Assembly (NCBI GenBank): GCA_011525745.1
Contig: WYBU01000005.1
Span: 1-35,550 of the forward strand
From: Planctomycetaceae bacterium
GTDB lineage: Bacteria > Planctomycetota > Phycisphaerae > UBA1845 > UTPLA1
Reading direction: 5' to 3'
Length of the DNA: 35,550 nucleotides
How positions within the stretch are numbered: the stretch's first letter is position 1; each line of letters opens with the position of its first letter. Below the pieces are notes generated by a model. The model did not search any database, was not told the origin of the DNA, and saw only the letters and a list, made by a program, of their open reading frames with translations. The translations under genes and the position numbers were made by a program. Positions 1-8,608 of the stretch are shown here, one piece after another.

Positions 1-343
1 GATCGGCGTCGCCGTCAGGGACAAGGCCATCCAGGCAGGTGGCGTGTGCAGCTTCGTAGCACGTAGGTAGTCCGTCGCCATCGTGGTCCACGTCGGCGAC
101 GCAAGGATCGGTGTCCGTGACGTACGCCTCATTGTAACTCTTGATGCAATCCCCGTCGGGATCGCCGCCGCTATCTGGAAGAAACGGATCCAGGCAGGAA
201 TGTGCGAGTTCATATGAATCCGGCAAACCGTCGCCGTCGGAATCCTGCGCAAGCGCAGTTGGCGCGCCAGCGACCAAGGCCAAGCCGAGAACCAGAACAG
301 CGGCCTTAATCGCTGCCCTCCCCCGCGGGAAGAGGTCGAACAA
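1..343 (-). CDS. Exported protein with D-x-D-G-D repeats, 3' end outside window
   Basis: The minus-strand frame stays open from about 343 to the window edge (114 codons), so the C-terminus is missing. The N-terminus has basic residues, then a hydrophobic run rich in Ala, Val and Leu ending in A-L-A-Q-D, which reads as a Sec signal peptide cleaved after the A-L-A. The mature part starts with D-S-D-G-D-G-L-P-D-S-Y-E and has further D-P-D-G-D and D-H-D-G-D-G-L-P-T-C-Y-E units. These resemble thrombospondin type 3/EF-hand-like calcium-binding repeats in secreted proteins. There is no ATG close to the signal peptide; I chose TTG at 343, but the frame is open further upstream through the repeat at 372-572, so the start is uncertain. 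The exact role is unknown; cell-surface or secreted location is inferred. Confidence 0.6.
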   Translation of the reverse strand, partial: MFDLFPRGRAAIKAAVLVLGLALVAGAPTALAQDSDGDGLPDSYELAHSCLDPFLPDSGGDPDGDCIKSYNEAYVTDTDPCVADVDHDGDGLPTCYEAAHATCLDGLVPDGDAD

Positions 344-371
344 CGCGAATGCGGCTGGCAGAGGTGACCGG

Positions 372-572
372 TCGGAGGCGGCCGGGCTACACGTAGCTGG
401 GCGAGCCGTGCGCGGGAACAGCGGTTGAAAACCGGAGCAACAAAAGGCCCGCTTCCAACGGGTGCCGCAGAAAGCCCCGGTCCAACAAGCCGGCATGGCA
501 GCACCTCGGCCAAGGTGGATGAACGGAGATCGAATCGATAATAGGCTATCGCCAACCGGCCGCGCGATCAAG
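372..572. repeat. Copy 1 of a ~200-bp imperfect direct repeat upstream of an exported-protein gene
   Basis: This segment matches 1972-2198 in the same orientation. Both copies begin with TCGGAG, continue through GGGCTACACGT, share the block around 493-535 (CATGGCAGCACC, then GGTGGAT and ACGGAGAT), and end with GCGCGATCAAG. Copy 2 is about 26 bp longer because of an extra palindromic unit. Each copy lies directly upstream of a minus-strand exported-protein gene. Base differences between the copies are spread over all three codon positions, which argues against the repeat being translated. Confidence 0.75.
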
Positions 573-586
573 TCCGCCGTCGGCAT

Positions 587-1969
587 TCACGGCAACGGCA
601 TACCGAGCAGCGCCGGAACGTAAAAATTCGGCAATGCCGTCGGCGGAATCACGCCGTTCATGATTGCCTCGATCAGCGGCTGAATGTCAAGACCGTCGAG
701 CACGCCATCGCCGTTGAGTTCGCACGGCAGGCATCCGTCGTCCGTGCAGCACAGGCCCGGCCCGCACAGATTGATGCTGTCGCATTCACCGGTGATGGGG
801 TTGACATATCGGTACTCGCAGGGGCGCACGTTCAGGCACACGACCGGCACGTAGTAGCACTCCCCATCGACGCAGTGGGCCGTGAACCCCGGTACGTCAG
901 AGCAGTCGCCATCGGAATCGCACTCGCCGCAGTCCAGCGGCCAGTGGACGCAGCCGAGCGTAAGGGGGTCGACCAAATCCGCCGTGCACTCGTCACCGTC
1001 GTCGCAGTTGGGAAAGACGAAAAACACGTAGTCACTTTCGTCCGAAACGCTCCCGCCGCACGTCGGATACGCCGTCACGCGCACCTTGCCCAACGTCGTC
1101 GGCGTATTCGGCACAAGCCAGTCATAACTGCCGTCGTTGGGCGTACTGGCCGTGATTAACACCCACGTCCCGCCCGGGTTGATGGAGTACTCCAGCGAAA
1201 CGCTCCCATTAGTGGGTCCGGACGTGGCCCAGGTTATGGCCTGAATGCCACCGGCGGTAATGGTCTGGCCCCCATTGGGTGTGCCCACTGTAACGTACGG
1301 TGACGTGGTACTGGCACTCGAGTCGCTTTCGTCAGATAATGCTGCACTGCACGGGATCCCGGAGCTGATTGGAACGATTCGCACACGAAGGCCATTAGAA
1401 GGTTGGCACGGAAGCGTCCAGAGGGTTTGGCCGAATGACAAATGTGTTGTTCCGAGCCAGCTCCACTCTCCACCTCCGTCCACTGAAATGTAGAAGTCAC
1501 CATAGACAGGGACTGCGCCGGCCGTTGTCCACGCGATCTCAATCGTATCTCCGACGAAGAAGCTCTCGCCGCCATTAGGACTCGTAACCATGATACTTCC
1601 CGTTGGAGGTCCCGGGACGCTGCTGGCATCGTCGTCGCTTGCGTCTCCTGAAGTTCCATACGGAATGATCCAGACGCGAAGTCCGTTGGATGGCTCGCAC
1701 GGAAGCATCCAAGGAGTCTGTCCGAGCGCTAGGTATGTGTATCCAAGCCAGCTCCAGTTCGCACCGCTATCCGTACTCACGAAGAAGTCGGCGAGGTCCT
1801 GCGGCCCTGCATCTGAATCCCACGAAATCTGAATTTCAGTCCCAGCGGTGTAAACTTCTCCTCCGTTCGGCGATGTTACGGTGACCCCAACGGCAAAACA
1901 CATATGCGAGCCGCCGGCGAGGCATACGACGACGGCCAGCGAACCGACGGCCCGCGAGCTGAGGAACAT
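587..1969 (-). CDS. Exported repeat protein with three S-P-N-G-G domains and a dockerin-like C-terminus
   Basis: A 460-residue protein is predicted from ATG 1969. Residues 1-27 form a signal peptide (hydrophobic core A-V-V-V-C-L-A-G-G). Three tandem beta-sandwich-like repeats follow at about 29-120, 126-220 and 225-320. Each opens with (T)SPNGG or TPNGG and has an ISW/IAW/ITW strand, as in the Kre9/KNH-like repeats of bacterial surface proteins. Residues 321-420 are Cys-rich (C-D-D-G-D-E-C-T and later C-C-T-D-D-G-C). Residues 417-436 hold one dockerin-like calcium loop, N-G-D-G-V-L-D-G-L-D-I-Q-P, typical of planctomycete exported proteins. The frame stays open upstream to 2275, but that part is the DNA repeat at 1972-2198, so the start next to the signal peptide is preferred; no Shine-Dalgarno site is visible. 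Probable role: secreted or surface adhesion/scaffold protein (inferred). Confidence 0.8.
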   Translation of the reverse strand: MFLSSRAVGSLAVVVCLAGGSHMCFAVGVTVTSPNGGEVYTAGTEIQISWDSDAGPQDLADFFVSTDSGANWSWLGYTYLALGQTPWMLPCEPSNGLRVWIIPYGTSGDASDDDASSVPGPPTGSIMVTSPNGGESFFVGDTIEIAWTTAGAVPVYGDFYISVDGGGEWSWLGTTHLSFGQTLWTLPCQPSNGLRVRIVPISSGIPCSAALSDESDSSASTTSPYVTVGTPNGGQTITAGGIQAITWATSGPTNGSVSLEYSINPGGTWVLITASTPNDGSYDWLVPNTPTTLGKVRVTAYPTCGGSVSDESDYVFFVFPNCDDGDECTADLVDPLTLGCVHWPLDCGECDSDGDCSDVPGFTAHCVDGECYYVPVVCLNVRPCEYRYVNPITGECDSINLCGPGLCCTDDGCLPCELNGDGVLDGLDIQPLIEAIMNGVIPPTALPNFYVPALLGMPLP

Positions 1970-1971
1970 AA

Positions 1972-2198
1972 TCGGAGCGGGCGGGCTACACGTGGCTTGG
2001 CAGCCGTTGCGGCAGAACACCGGTTGATAACCGGTGCCAAAAACCGCCGGTTGAAGCCCGGTGGCACAGAAGGTCCGTTTCCAATGCGTGCCAAAGAAAG
2101 CCGCGGTCCAACGAGCCAGCATGGCAGCACCCCGGCAAAGGTGGATAAACGGAGATTGAATCGAAAACACGGTACCGTGAACCCGCCGCGCGATCAAG
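1972..2198. repeat. Copy 2 of the ~200-bp imperfect direct repeat, with an inner perfect palindrome
   Basis: Matches 372-572 (see that copy). It contains CACCGGTTGATAACCGGTG at 2018-2036, with perfect 8-bp arms around GAT, and a second imperfect palindrome at about 2043-2064. The extra palindromic unit accounts for the length difference from copy 1. It starts 2 bp upstream of the start codon at 1969, so it would be the 5' untranslated region or promoter region of that gene. Confidence 0.75.
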
Positions 2199-2972
2199 AC
2201 CACCACCAAGCGCGGCGCTGCGAACGCGCACTCCCTCTCTGACGCCAATCGCAGTGGGGTGCGGAGGACGGACATGCCCGCTATTCATGAGTGGTGTGAC
2301 AAGCGGTTCGTGTTCCGTCCAGGCCGCGGACGCAACCCCGCGTCAACCGAATCGGCGTGTAAACCGCGAGAGGCAGAGAGTTTGAGAGTTTTTGGCGGGG
2401 CAGCGGCCGCAACCGTCGGGGTTGCGGTCGGGCTGGCGGGTGCAGCGTTTCAAACGGAGAGCGCGACCCGGAGGCGGGTTGGCGGCAACGTCGCCTGGTT
2501 GGCGGGTTTACGGCGAGATGACGGGCGAGACGCCCGTACCACCCGCCGTCAACAACAAAGCCGCCGGAATTCTCGGCGGCTTGAGAATCTCCCCGGATCC
2601 GGCGCAGCCGGTGATTCCTCTCAGAACGTGGACTGCGCATGTCAGGATTGTCAGGCTATCGTCGCACGGCGTTGGCCGTAAATTCTGCTATTCTAATGAG
2701 TTACGGCGCGTCAACCGGTCCGACACTGACATGTCTCGGCTTGGCGCTCGCCACAGCGTTTCCTCGAAACAAACCACCCGACTGAATCCTGCGGTGGATG
2801 CTTCGACGGCAGCCCAGCGTACGTCGTGAACGGACGGACGTAAAGCGCTGCCGCGAACCGGTCCCCCTACCGCCCCACGGTGGTTTGACGCGGTCATATG
2901 CTGTCGCGAAATCGATTCCGGAGCAACGCCCCGGCGATTGCCGAGGCGTTCGCTACGAGGGCAGGAACGTGA
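2199..2972. other. Gene-free stretch with three strong palindromes
   Basis: No frame here has a convincing protein: candidate ORFs are Arg-rich, overlap each other on both strands and have no recognisable motif. Three hairpin-forming palindromes stand out: 2405-2429 (CCGCAACC / GGTTGCGG around GTCGG), 2521-2537 (ACGGGCG / CGCCCGT around AGA) and 2561-2579 (CCGCCG / CGGCGG around GAATTCT). The last, read on the minus strand, is followed by a T-rich CTTTGTTGTT and could end transcription of the gene at 2973-3557, although it lies about 390 nt beyond its stop. Confidence 0.5.
2561..2579 (-). terminator. Possible intrinsic terminator on the minus strand
   Basis: A 6-bp GC stem (CCGCCG / CGGCGG) with a 7-nt loop is followed on the minus strand by CTTTGTTGTT. 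The T-tract is interrupted and the distance from the nearest upstream stop (2973) is long, so this could equally be a REP-like palindrome. Confidence 0.3.
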
Positions 2973-3557
2973 TCAGGACGACTTGGCGGTGCTGGACAGG
3001 GCGAATTGGCCGCGGTCGGTCTTCACGAAGCGCGACGACTTGCCCTTCCGGGCAATCTCGCGAATGATCGCCGAATACAGCGTGGCGTGGGGCGTCTTTC
3101 CGCCGGGGCTTGACCAGAGCTGCTGTTCGGCCATCTCCGTGATCATCTCAGCGGTGTCCATCGGCCGGCCGAGCTTGTCGAGGAGCATCGCCGCAGCGTC
3201 GAGACAACCGACTCGTTTTGCGTGGGCGACTTTGGCCGGTTTGCCCGAGCCGTGTTCGGCCTTGACGCCCGCGCCGCCTCGCGCCTTTGCGCGCTGCGCT
3301 TTCTTGCGGTTGGCCATCGCCGAACCGGTCGCGTGGATGCCCGCCTCGCGCAGCGATGCATCGCTCGCGACGACTGCCTGCGTACTGGCACCCCGGCGTA
3401 ATCGCTGGGCGCTTTTCAATCGAATGCGCTTGCCGGTTGCGATGTTGGTCGCGTTCCAACCGCCCTGGCGGTTGGTGCTGTCGACACGCACCTCGACCAG
3501 TCGACCACTGACTTTGGCGACGTACGTGTCACCAATCTTGACCTCGTCTTTCTTCAT
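2973..3557 (-). CDS. HARE-HTH (winged-helix) domain protein
   Basis: A 194-residue basic protein is predicted. The N-terminal ~50 residues (from MKKDEVKIGDTY) form a small beta-rich domain. A Lys/Arg/Ala-rich linker follows. The last ~75 residues (from C-L-D-A-A-A-M-L-L-D to F-V-K-T-D-R-G-Q-F-A-L) fit the HARE-HTH winged-helix fold (RNA polymerase delta/ASXL type): an opening helix with L-G-R-P-M-D-T-A-E-M, the S-P-G-G-K-T-P-H-A-T-L-Y-S-A-I segment and a closing wing. The start is ATG 3557, chosen because AAGGAG lies 7-8 nt upstream; the frame continues upstream to 3620 without support. HARE-HTH domains occur in chromatin-linked and restriction-type proteins and are thought to bind DNA, possibly sensing modification; a link to the neighbouring methylase is inference. 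Confidence 0.75.
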   Translation of the reverse strand: MKKDEVKIGDTYVAKVSGRLVEVRVDSTNRQGGWNATNIATGKRIRLKSAQRLRRGASTQAVVASDASLREAGIHATGSAMANRKKAQRAKARGGAGVKAEHGSGKPAKVAHAKRVGCLDAAAMLLDKLGRPMDTAEMITEMAEQQLWSSPGGKTPHATLYSAIIREIARKGKSSRFVKTDRGQFALSSTAKSS

Positions 3558-4192
3558 CGCGTTTCTCCTTTGAATGCGTCCTATCGCGCCAACGCGACGC
3601 GACATTGTCCGTTCGGTCAACGAGATCGTTCTAAACGTCTCGTCCAGTTTTCTTGCGCAATCGCAGCGGGAATGCCGGGTCGCAGCGGGCCAGCTGGATT
3701 AAAAAGCACCGTCCCGCAAACGCGACGCGCACCGCAATCCTGCCCGGCTTTCCAATGCGAGGCGTACGAACACATAGGGGGCACGGAGACGTCGAAGGGT
3801 CAAGGGAAATTCCGGAAATTCGAGAGATCCTCCCAAACGCCGGAGCGCATCCGCGGGGCCAGCCGTACGCCAAAGCACTTACCGGACCCAGCAGACCTTT
3901 GCTCGCGCTTATGTGTCTCGTACGCTGATGTTTCGCGTTCATGTCTATATTGCACGTCGAGCCCACGAAGCCGCGTTGCGAGCGTACGACGCATAGCTGG
4001 TGTTGGAGCTAGAAATGGAGTGAGCGTACGTGGAACAGAGTTATTCCGCGTTAAAAGCTTGCATTCTCGGCGGAATGCGCCTTTAATATTCCACGCAGGT
4101 GAAGCCCTGCACGACGTCGACATGGACGCTTCCGGCAGGTGCAGGAGATCACGATAAGCGTTGTCCACAGCAATGGAGTGCGGAGCGACAAC
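3558..4192. other. Gene-free divergent intergenic region with one hairpin
   Basis: This separates the minus-strand HARE-HTH gene from the plus-strand methylase gene, so promoters for both should lie here, but I see no consensus pair. The only clear structure is a hairpin at 4053-4084: inner stem GCATTC/GAATGC around TCGGCG, with outer AAAG/CTTT. Short open frames on both strands have no recognisable product. Confidence 0.4.
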
Positions 4193-5497
4193 ATGATTCA
4201 AATCAAGCGCATTCGCGTTTCGAAGATCAAGCCAGCGTCGTACAATCCCAGAATCGACCTTCAGCCTGGTGATTCCGACTACGAAAAGCTGCAGCGCAGC
4301 TTGGAAGAATTCGGATGCGTCGAACCACTGGTGTGGAATCGCCGGACGGGCAACCTCGTAGGAGGCCACCAGCGTTTCAAGGTCCTTTGCGCTCAGGGCG
4401 AAACTGAACTCGATGTCAGCGTCGTCGACCTGTCACTCGAGCGCGAGCAGGCCCTCAATCTCGCATTGAATCGAATTCAGGGCGGCTGGGACGATCGAAA
4501 GCTCGCAGAGCTTCTTGAGAACCTGTCGCGCATTCCCGATTTCGACGTCGCGTTGACTGGATTCGACGGCGTCGAAATCGATCAGCTGCTCGATCGATTG
4601 GGCAACACGGCGGAAACCGGCGAGGATGACTTTGACCTGGCCGATGCCCTTGATGCGGCTGAGAATCTCCCCGCCGTCACGAAGACCGGCGAGCTAATCG
4701 AACTCGGTCGGCATCGACTCTTGTGCGGTGATTCCGCGAAAGCAGAGGATGTCGGCCGTCTCCTCGACGGTCATCGTGTTGACCTGATCTTTACGGATCC
4801 GCCGTACAACGTTGACTATTACGGCGGGCAGCGTCCGACACCTCAGCGAGCTCGGCCCAAACCATCGCGACGTTGGCGTCGGATCTACATGGATGACCTC
4901 AGCCAAGAGGAATACGAAACCTGGTTGGGCAAAGCGCTTCGCTCCGCAATTGGCTATCTGTCCGATGGTGCAGCCGTGTACGTTTGGAATGGGCATCGGC
5001 AATTCGGCCCCATGCATCGTCTGCTGACGGGCCTCGGCTTGCACATCTCATGCGTAGTTACATGGGCCAAGCCCAACTTCGCGATCGGCTATGGCGACTA
5101 CAACCAGCAGACCGAATTCTGCTTGTACTCCTGGAAAGCCGATGGCGCGGCGCACCGCTGGTTCGGACCGACAAACGAGACCACTCTCTGGGAAATCCAC
5201 CGCGACTGCACACGCGAGTACCGGCATCCGACCCAGAAACCGCTGGCCCTTGCCGAACGCGCCATTCGCAACAGCAGCCGCCGCGGTGAACTTGTGCTCG
5301 ATCTCTTCCTCGGCAGTGGGAGCACACTCATTGCGGCTGAGCGGCTGAACCGCCGCTGTTACGGCATCGAAATCGATGCGCGTTACTGCGACGCCATCGT
5401 GCGGCGCTACCTGGCGGCGGTCGGCGAAAACGGCGCGCCATCGAATCTGGTCGAACGATACCGATTGTCGCAGGCGACGGTGGTGGTGCGTGAATAA
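4193..5497 (+). CDS. ParB-domain DNA N6-adenine methyltransferase
   Basis: A 434-residue protein in two parts. Residues 1-115 are a ParB/sulfiredoxin-like domain with the G-G-H-Q-R motif at 57-61. The remainder is a beta-type amino-methyltransferase: catalytic D-P-P-Y at 202-205 (T-D-P-P-Y-N-V-D-Y-Y) precedes the SAM-binding D-L-F-L-G-S-G-S-T motif near the C-terminus. The H-P-T-Q-K-P motif typical of the class is also present. It transfers a methyl group from SAM to DNA, probably to adenine N6. The start at 4193 is preceded by GGAG about 8 nt upstream; the longer open frame to 4139 has no such site. ParB-methylase fusions are typical of phages and integrated elements and here the gene overlaps the small-terminase-like gene by 8 nt. 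The target sequence cannot be read from this. Confidence 0.9.
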   Translation: MIQIKRIRVSKIKPASYNPRIDLQPGDSDYEKLQRSLEEFGCVEPLVWNRRTGNLVGGHQRFKVLCAQGETELDVSVVDLSLEREQALNLALNRIQGGWDDRKLAELLENLSRIPDFDVALTGFDGVEIDQLLDRLGNTAETGEDDFDLADALDAAENLPAVTKTGELIELGRHRLLCGDSAKAEDVGRLLDGHRVDLIFTDPPYNVDYYGGQRPTPQRARPKPSRRWRRIYMDDLSQEEYETWLGKALRSAIGYLSDGAAVYVWNGHRQFGPMHRLLTGLGLHISCVVTWAKPNFAIGYGDYNQQTEFCLYSWKADGAAHRWFGPTNETTLWEIHRDCTREYRHPTQKPLALAERAIRNSSRRGELVLDLFLGSGSTLIAAERLNRRCYGIEIDARYCDAIVRRYLAAVGENGAPSNLVERYRLSQATVVVRE

Positions 5498-6254
5498 TAA
5501 TGACGAAACGGGCACCGACGCCCACGGCGCAGCCGACCGTGCTTCGCCGCCGCCCTCGGAGTCTGAACCCGTCCTGTCGTTGATCAATAAGATCAAGGAC
5601 CGAGCAATCGAACCGCAACACCTTTCGGCGGATGATCGCCGCCGCTGCGTCGAGGTTCTGCGCTCCGAGGGGTACGGCATCGCCGAGATCGGCCAGATTC
5701 TGCGCCGTAATGAGCGGACGATCTATCGCGACCTCGAAGAGATTCGATCCACGTATGCACTGGCGCCCGATGCGCACTTGGCGGAGCGTTTGATCGGCGA
5801 ACTGCGCCACCATGCCGAAACTTCGATGGCTCGGCTCCGACGTATCGCGCGCGAAAGCAACGCGTCAGCGATGGAACGACAGATGGCGGAGGTCGCGGCC
5901 TGGCGCGTGTTTACGGAGTACTTTGAACTGCTCCAGTCGGTCGGATACGTGCCGCGCGTGCCGGCCAGCGTCGTGGCCGACGTCTACCAGCATCTGCAAG
6001 CGGATGCCATCGCCGGTTACGACCAACTTGCCGAGCGGCTGCGCGAATTGGAGCGGATCGAGGCGGTCACTAGCGCTGTCGACCCGCGCCGCGCGATTCA
6101 GCGGCGAATGCTGCTGGAGGAAGTTGAACGCGGTCGGCTGGCGGCGAAGATCGATCAACTCATGAATCCTGATATTCCCATGGATGGAGCCGAATGGCAT
6201 GACGCCGACCCAGCACCTGCAACTGAACCGGCTGACCGAGCGAGTTCGAACTGA
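5490..6254 (+). CDS. Small-terminase-like HTH protein
   Basis: A 254-residue protein starting at GTG 5490, inside the end of the methylase gene (8-nt overlap). The first ~28 residues are polar and disordered-looking. A helix-turn-helix sits at about 50-85, with S-E-G-Y-G-I-A-E-I-G-Q-I-L-R-R-N-E-R-T-I followed by Y-R-D-L, resembling sigma-region-4-like or terminase-small-subunit HTHs. The rest is helical and charged. It ends 56 nt beyond the terminase large-subunit start, so the two genes overlap in different frames. Position just before the large subunit suggests it recognises DNA for packaging, but the sequence itself shows only a DNA-binding protein. No ATG exists near this N-terminus; a longer upstream reading would run far into the methylase in another frame. 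Confidence 0.65.
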   Translation: MNNNDETGTDAHGAADRASPPPSESEPVLSLINKIKDRAIEPQHLSADDRRRCVEVLRSEGYGIAEIGQILRRNERTIYRDLEEIRSTYALAPDAHLAERLIGELRHHAETSMARLRRIARESNASAMERQMAEVAAWRVFTEYFELLQSVGYVPRVPASVVADVYQHLQADAIAGYDQLAERLRELERIEAVTSAVDPRRAIQRRMLLEEVERGRLAAKIDQLMNPDIPMDGAEWHDADPAPATEPADRASSN

Positions 6255-7851
6255 GCAGCGGGCCGTGGCACGCCGTTCGCTGCGGGCCTTCGGACACTTA
6301 TACCTACCTCACCACCTGGAGAAACCCGCCAGCAAGATGCACGAAGAGCTATTCTCGCTTCTCGAGGCGCTTCCTGGGCAGCCCGGCGCGCGACTGGCCC
6401 TTGCTGCGCCGCGCGGCAGCGCAAAGAGCACATTGGTGGGCCTGGTCTTCGTGCTCTGGTCGATTTGCCACAAGCTGAATCGTTACATCGTGCTTATTTC
6501 GGACACCGCCGACAAGGCGTCCGACTTTCTGGCGCACGTCAAACACGAGTTGGTTCACAACGATCTGCTCGCACAGAACTATCCTGAGGTCTGTGAGCCC
6601 CAGCGAATGGCCCCTCGTCCGCCGCGCTGGAAAGCAAGCGAGATCATCACGCACAACGACGTGAAGATCACCGCCCTGGGCGTCGGCCAGAACATCCGCG
6701 GCCGGCGCCATGTCGAAAGCCGACCGGATCTGATAATCCTGGATGACGTCGAAAACCGCGAGAACACCGGCACGCCGGACGGTCGCAAGAAGCTGTCCGA
6801 ATGGTTCAACAAGTCGATCCTCAAGGCCGGAACGAAACAAACACAGGTCATTGTCATCGGGACCATCCCGCATTACGACAGCCTGCTCGCCGGGCTGACC
6901 GATCCCATGAAAAGCCCTGTTTGGACCGGGCGCACCTATCGTTCGGTGTTGCGTTGGTCTGAGGCCCAGGATTTGTGGGAGCGCTGGTCCGCCGTCCTGC
7001 ATCGCCGAGCCGATCTCAATGGCCGGACTGGCGCTGAGGCGGCACGTGACTTTTTCGACGCGCATCGCGATGCCATGCTGGTCGGAACCGAGGTGCTGTG
7101 GCCCGAAATGGAAGACTACTACAGCCTCATGCTCATGCGCGAGTCGGAAGGTCCGGCCGCATTCGACTCGGAAAAGCAGAACGAGCCGGTGAATCCGGAA
7201 GATTGTCTGTTCCTGGAGGAGGATTTCTGCTACTGGGATGATCGTTGGGAGACTGAGGCGGCCCTCATTGCCTCGCTGGATCGCAAGCTGACGTTTGTCG
7301 GCGCTTGCGATCCGAGCCTGGGCGGCCGGAACCAGCATGCCGACGACTCGGCGATCGTGACACTGCTGCGCGACATGCAAAGCGGGACCTTGTACGTGCT
7401 GGATGCGGATATCTCACGACGCAAGCCAGACCGGATCATCGAAGACGTACTCGCCTACCAGCGCCTGAGAAAGTACGCCCGCTTCGGATTCGAGGCCAAT
7501 CATTTTCAGGCGTTTCTGGCGGACGAGCTGCAGCGGCGATCAAAGGAAGCTGGGCTTTATCTGCCAATCGAGCAGATCACGCATTCGACCGACAAGGTCG
7601 GGCGGGTTCAGAGTCTTCAGCCGCTGATCCGTTCCGGCGCGCTGCAATTCAGCCGGCGGCACAAGGTGCTGCTGGAGCAAATACGACTCTTTCCGAAGGC
7701 GGCACATGACGACGGCCCGGATGCGTTGGAGATGGCCGTAGAAACCGCAAGGAAAGCAGGTCGATCGAGATGGCGAGCTGAGGACTTGAAGATGCTGACA
7801 GAACTAGCAAAGAAGCACTCTTCATATCACATGTGGGCTGAGCTGTATTGA
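6199..7851 (+). CDS. Phage terminase large subunit
   Basis: A 550-residue protein with the expected two-part build. The N-terminal ATPase has Walker A P-R-G-S-A-K-S-T at 71-78 and Walker B D-L-I-I-L-D-D at 177-183. The C-terminal RNase H-like nuclease has its first acidic residue in G-A-C-D-P-S-L-G-G near residue 370 and a conserved late Asp in H-D-D-G-P-D-A-L-E. It would pump and cut DNA during capsid filling. Length is in the usual 450-600 range with no break, so it looks intact. ATG 6199 is preferred over ATG 6184 because GGAG lies 8 nt before it. No portal, capsid or protease gene follows; the next genes are a minus-strand recombinase cassette, so the gene is isolated from a normal packaging operon. 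Confidence 0.9.
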   Translation: MTPTQHLQLNRLTERVRTEQRAVARRSLRAFGHLYLPHHLEKPASKMHEELFSLLEALPGQPGARLALAAPRGSAKSTLVGLVFVLWSICHKLNRYIVLISDTADKASDFLAHVKHELVHNDLLAQNYPEVCEPQRMAPRPPRWKASEIITHNDVKITALGVGQNIRGRRHVESRPDLIILDDVENRENTGTPDGRKKLSEWFNKSILKAGTKQTQVIVIGTIPHYDSLLAGLTDPMKSPVWTGRTYRSVLRWSEAQDLWERWSAVLHRRADLNGRTGAEAARDFFDAHRDAMLVGTEVLWPEMEDYYSLMLMRESEGPAAFDSEKQNEPVNPEDCLFLEEDFCYWDDRWETEAALIASLDRKLTFVGACDPSLGGRNQHADDSAIVTLLRDMQSGTLYVLDADISRRKPDRIIEDVLAYQRLRKYARFGFEANHFQAFLADELQRRSKEAGLYLPIEQITHSTDKVGRVQSLQPLIRSGALQFSRRHKVLLEQIRLFPKAAHDDGPDALEMAVETARKAGRSRWRAEDLKMLTELAKKHSSYHMWAELY

Positions 7852-8097
7852 AGCCCACCCGTTGTCCCAGGATCGAGGGACTGAGACGGCGATGGACCAT
7901 GCGCCACGCCTAGGCGCAACGATTCGTAATCATGCTCGCATACCGGACTGATTGCGCGTCATGTGCCGTTACTTGGGGCCGCCGGCCGACGCTGGACAAT
8001 CACGCGAACCGGGCACGGGTGCATTCCGGATTCAATTACAGTTGATGCATCGATCACGACCTACAGCATCTCGATCCGCCCTCGCTGTCGCGAACTC

Positions 8098-8553
8098 TCA
8101 AATCAGTTTCCCGCGATTATTCGGATCGCGCACGCTGGGAACGCCTCGGAAGCTTCGCTCGGTCACACACATCATTTCTTCCTGATTCCCAAGAAGCAAC
8201 TGCTCCTGCACATCGCGCGCGAGGTAAGCCATCCTGACGATCTGGCTCACGCGGGCGCGCGTAAGCCCGAGTTGTTGCGCTGCGTCTGCGTAGCTTGCGA
8301 AACGGCCCGACTCGACGGCTTCGACGATCTGAAGTGCCAGGACCAGCATGCGCACGGCGGGTGCAATCCGTGACCTGTTGCCGTGCGCCTCCTGCCTACT
8401 GGACGCGGTCGGCGGATCTGTCACAGCGCGCGTGCCCTGATTCGCACTGCCGCAACCGGTCGATTGATGCGCGCCGTCCGCTGCGGGATCTGAACTCCAG
8501 CGGTGAGGCCTCCGCACCGTCAAACGCGTGGGAATCGAAAACTCCAGATGCAT
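8098..8553 (-). CDS. Small HTH protein of the recombinase cassette
   Basis: A 151-residue protein is predicted. Residues 1-65 are Ser/Arg/Pro-rich and probably disordered. The core from R-I-A-P-A-V-R-M-L-V-L-A-L-Q-I to about residue 125 contains a helix-turn-helix: S-Y-A-D-A-A-Q-Q-L-G-L-T-R-A-R-V-S-Q-I-V-R-M. A protein of this kind commonly follows large serine recombinases with a DUF2924 gene. The ATG at 8553 has GGGAG about 7 nt upstream. It starts 55 nt after the recombinase stop on the same strand, and a hairpin at 8563-8580 overlaps its ribosome-binding site. Probable role: regulator or accessory DNA-binding factor for recombination (inferred from context). Confidence 0.75.
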   Translation of the reverse strand: MHLEFSIPTRLTVRRPHRWSSDPAADGAHQSTGCGSANQGTRAVTDPPTASSRQEAHGNRSRIAPAVRMLVLALQIVEAVESGRFASYADAAQQLGLTRARVSQIVRMAYLARDVQEQLLLGNQEEMMCVTERSFRGVPSVRDPNNRGKLI

Positions 8554-8562
8554 CGCTTGCTC

Positions 8563-8580
8563 CCTCGCGAAGTAGCGAGG
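8563..8580 (-). promoter_or_regulatory. Hairpin overlapping the ribosome-binding site of the small HTH gene
   Basis: CCTCGC (8563-8568) and GCGAGG (8575-8580) form a perfect 6-bp stem with a 6-nt loop in the 55-nt gap between the recombinase stop and the HTH start. On the minus-strand transcript the 3' arm runs into the GAGGGAG sequence that should bind the ribosome, so folding would partly hide it. Confidence 0.4.
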
Positions 8581-8608
8581 CTTGTCGTGCTTCTCAGTTA
8601 CGTCACGC

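Noticed and set aside
1970..2275. N-terminal extension of the exported S-P-N-G-G protein through the repeat
   Set aside because: It would place about 100 residues before a good signal peptide, and the repeat shows no codon-position bias between its two copies.
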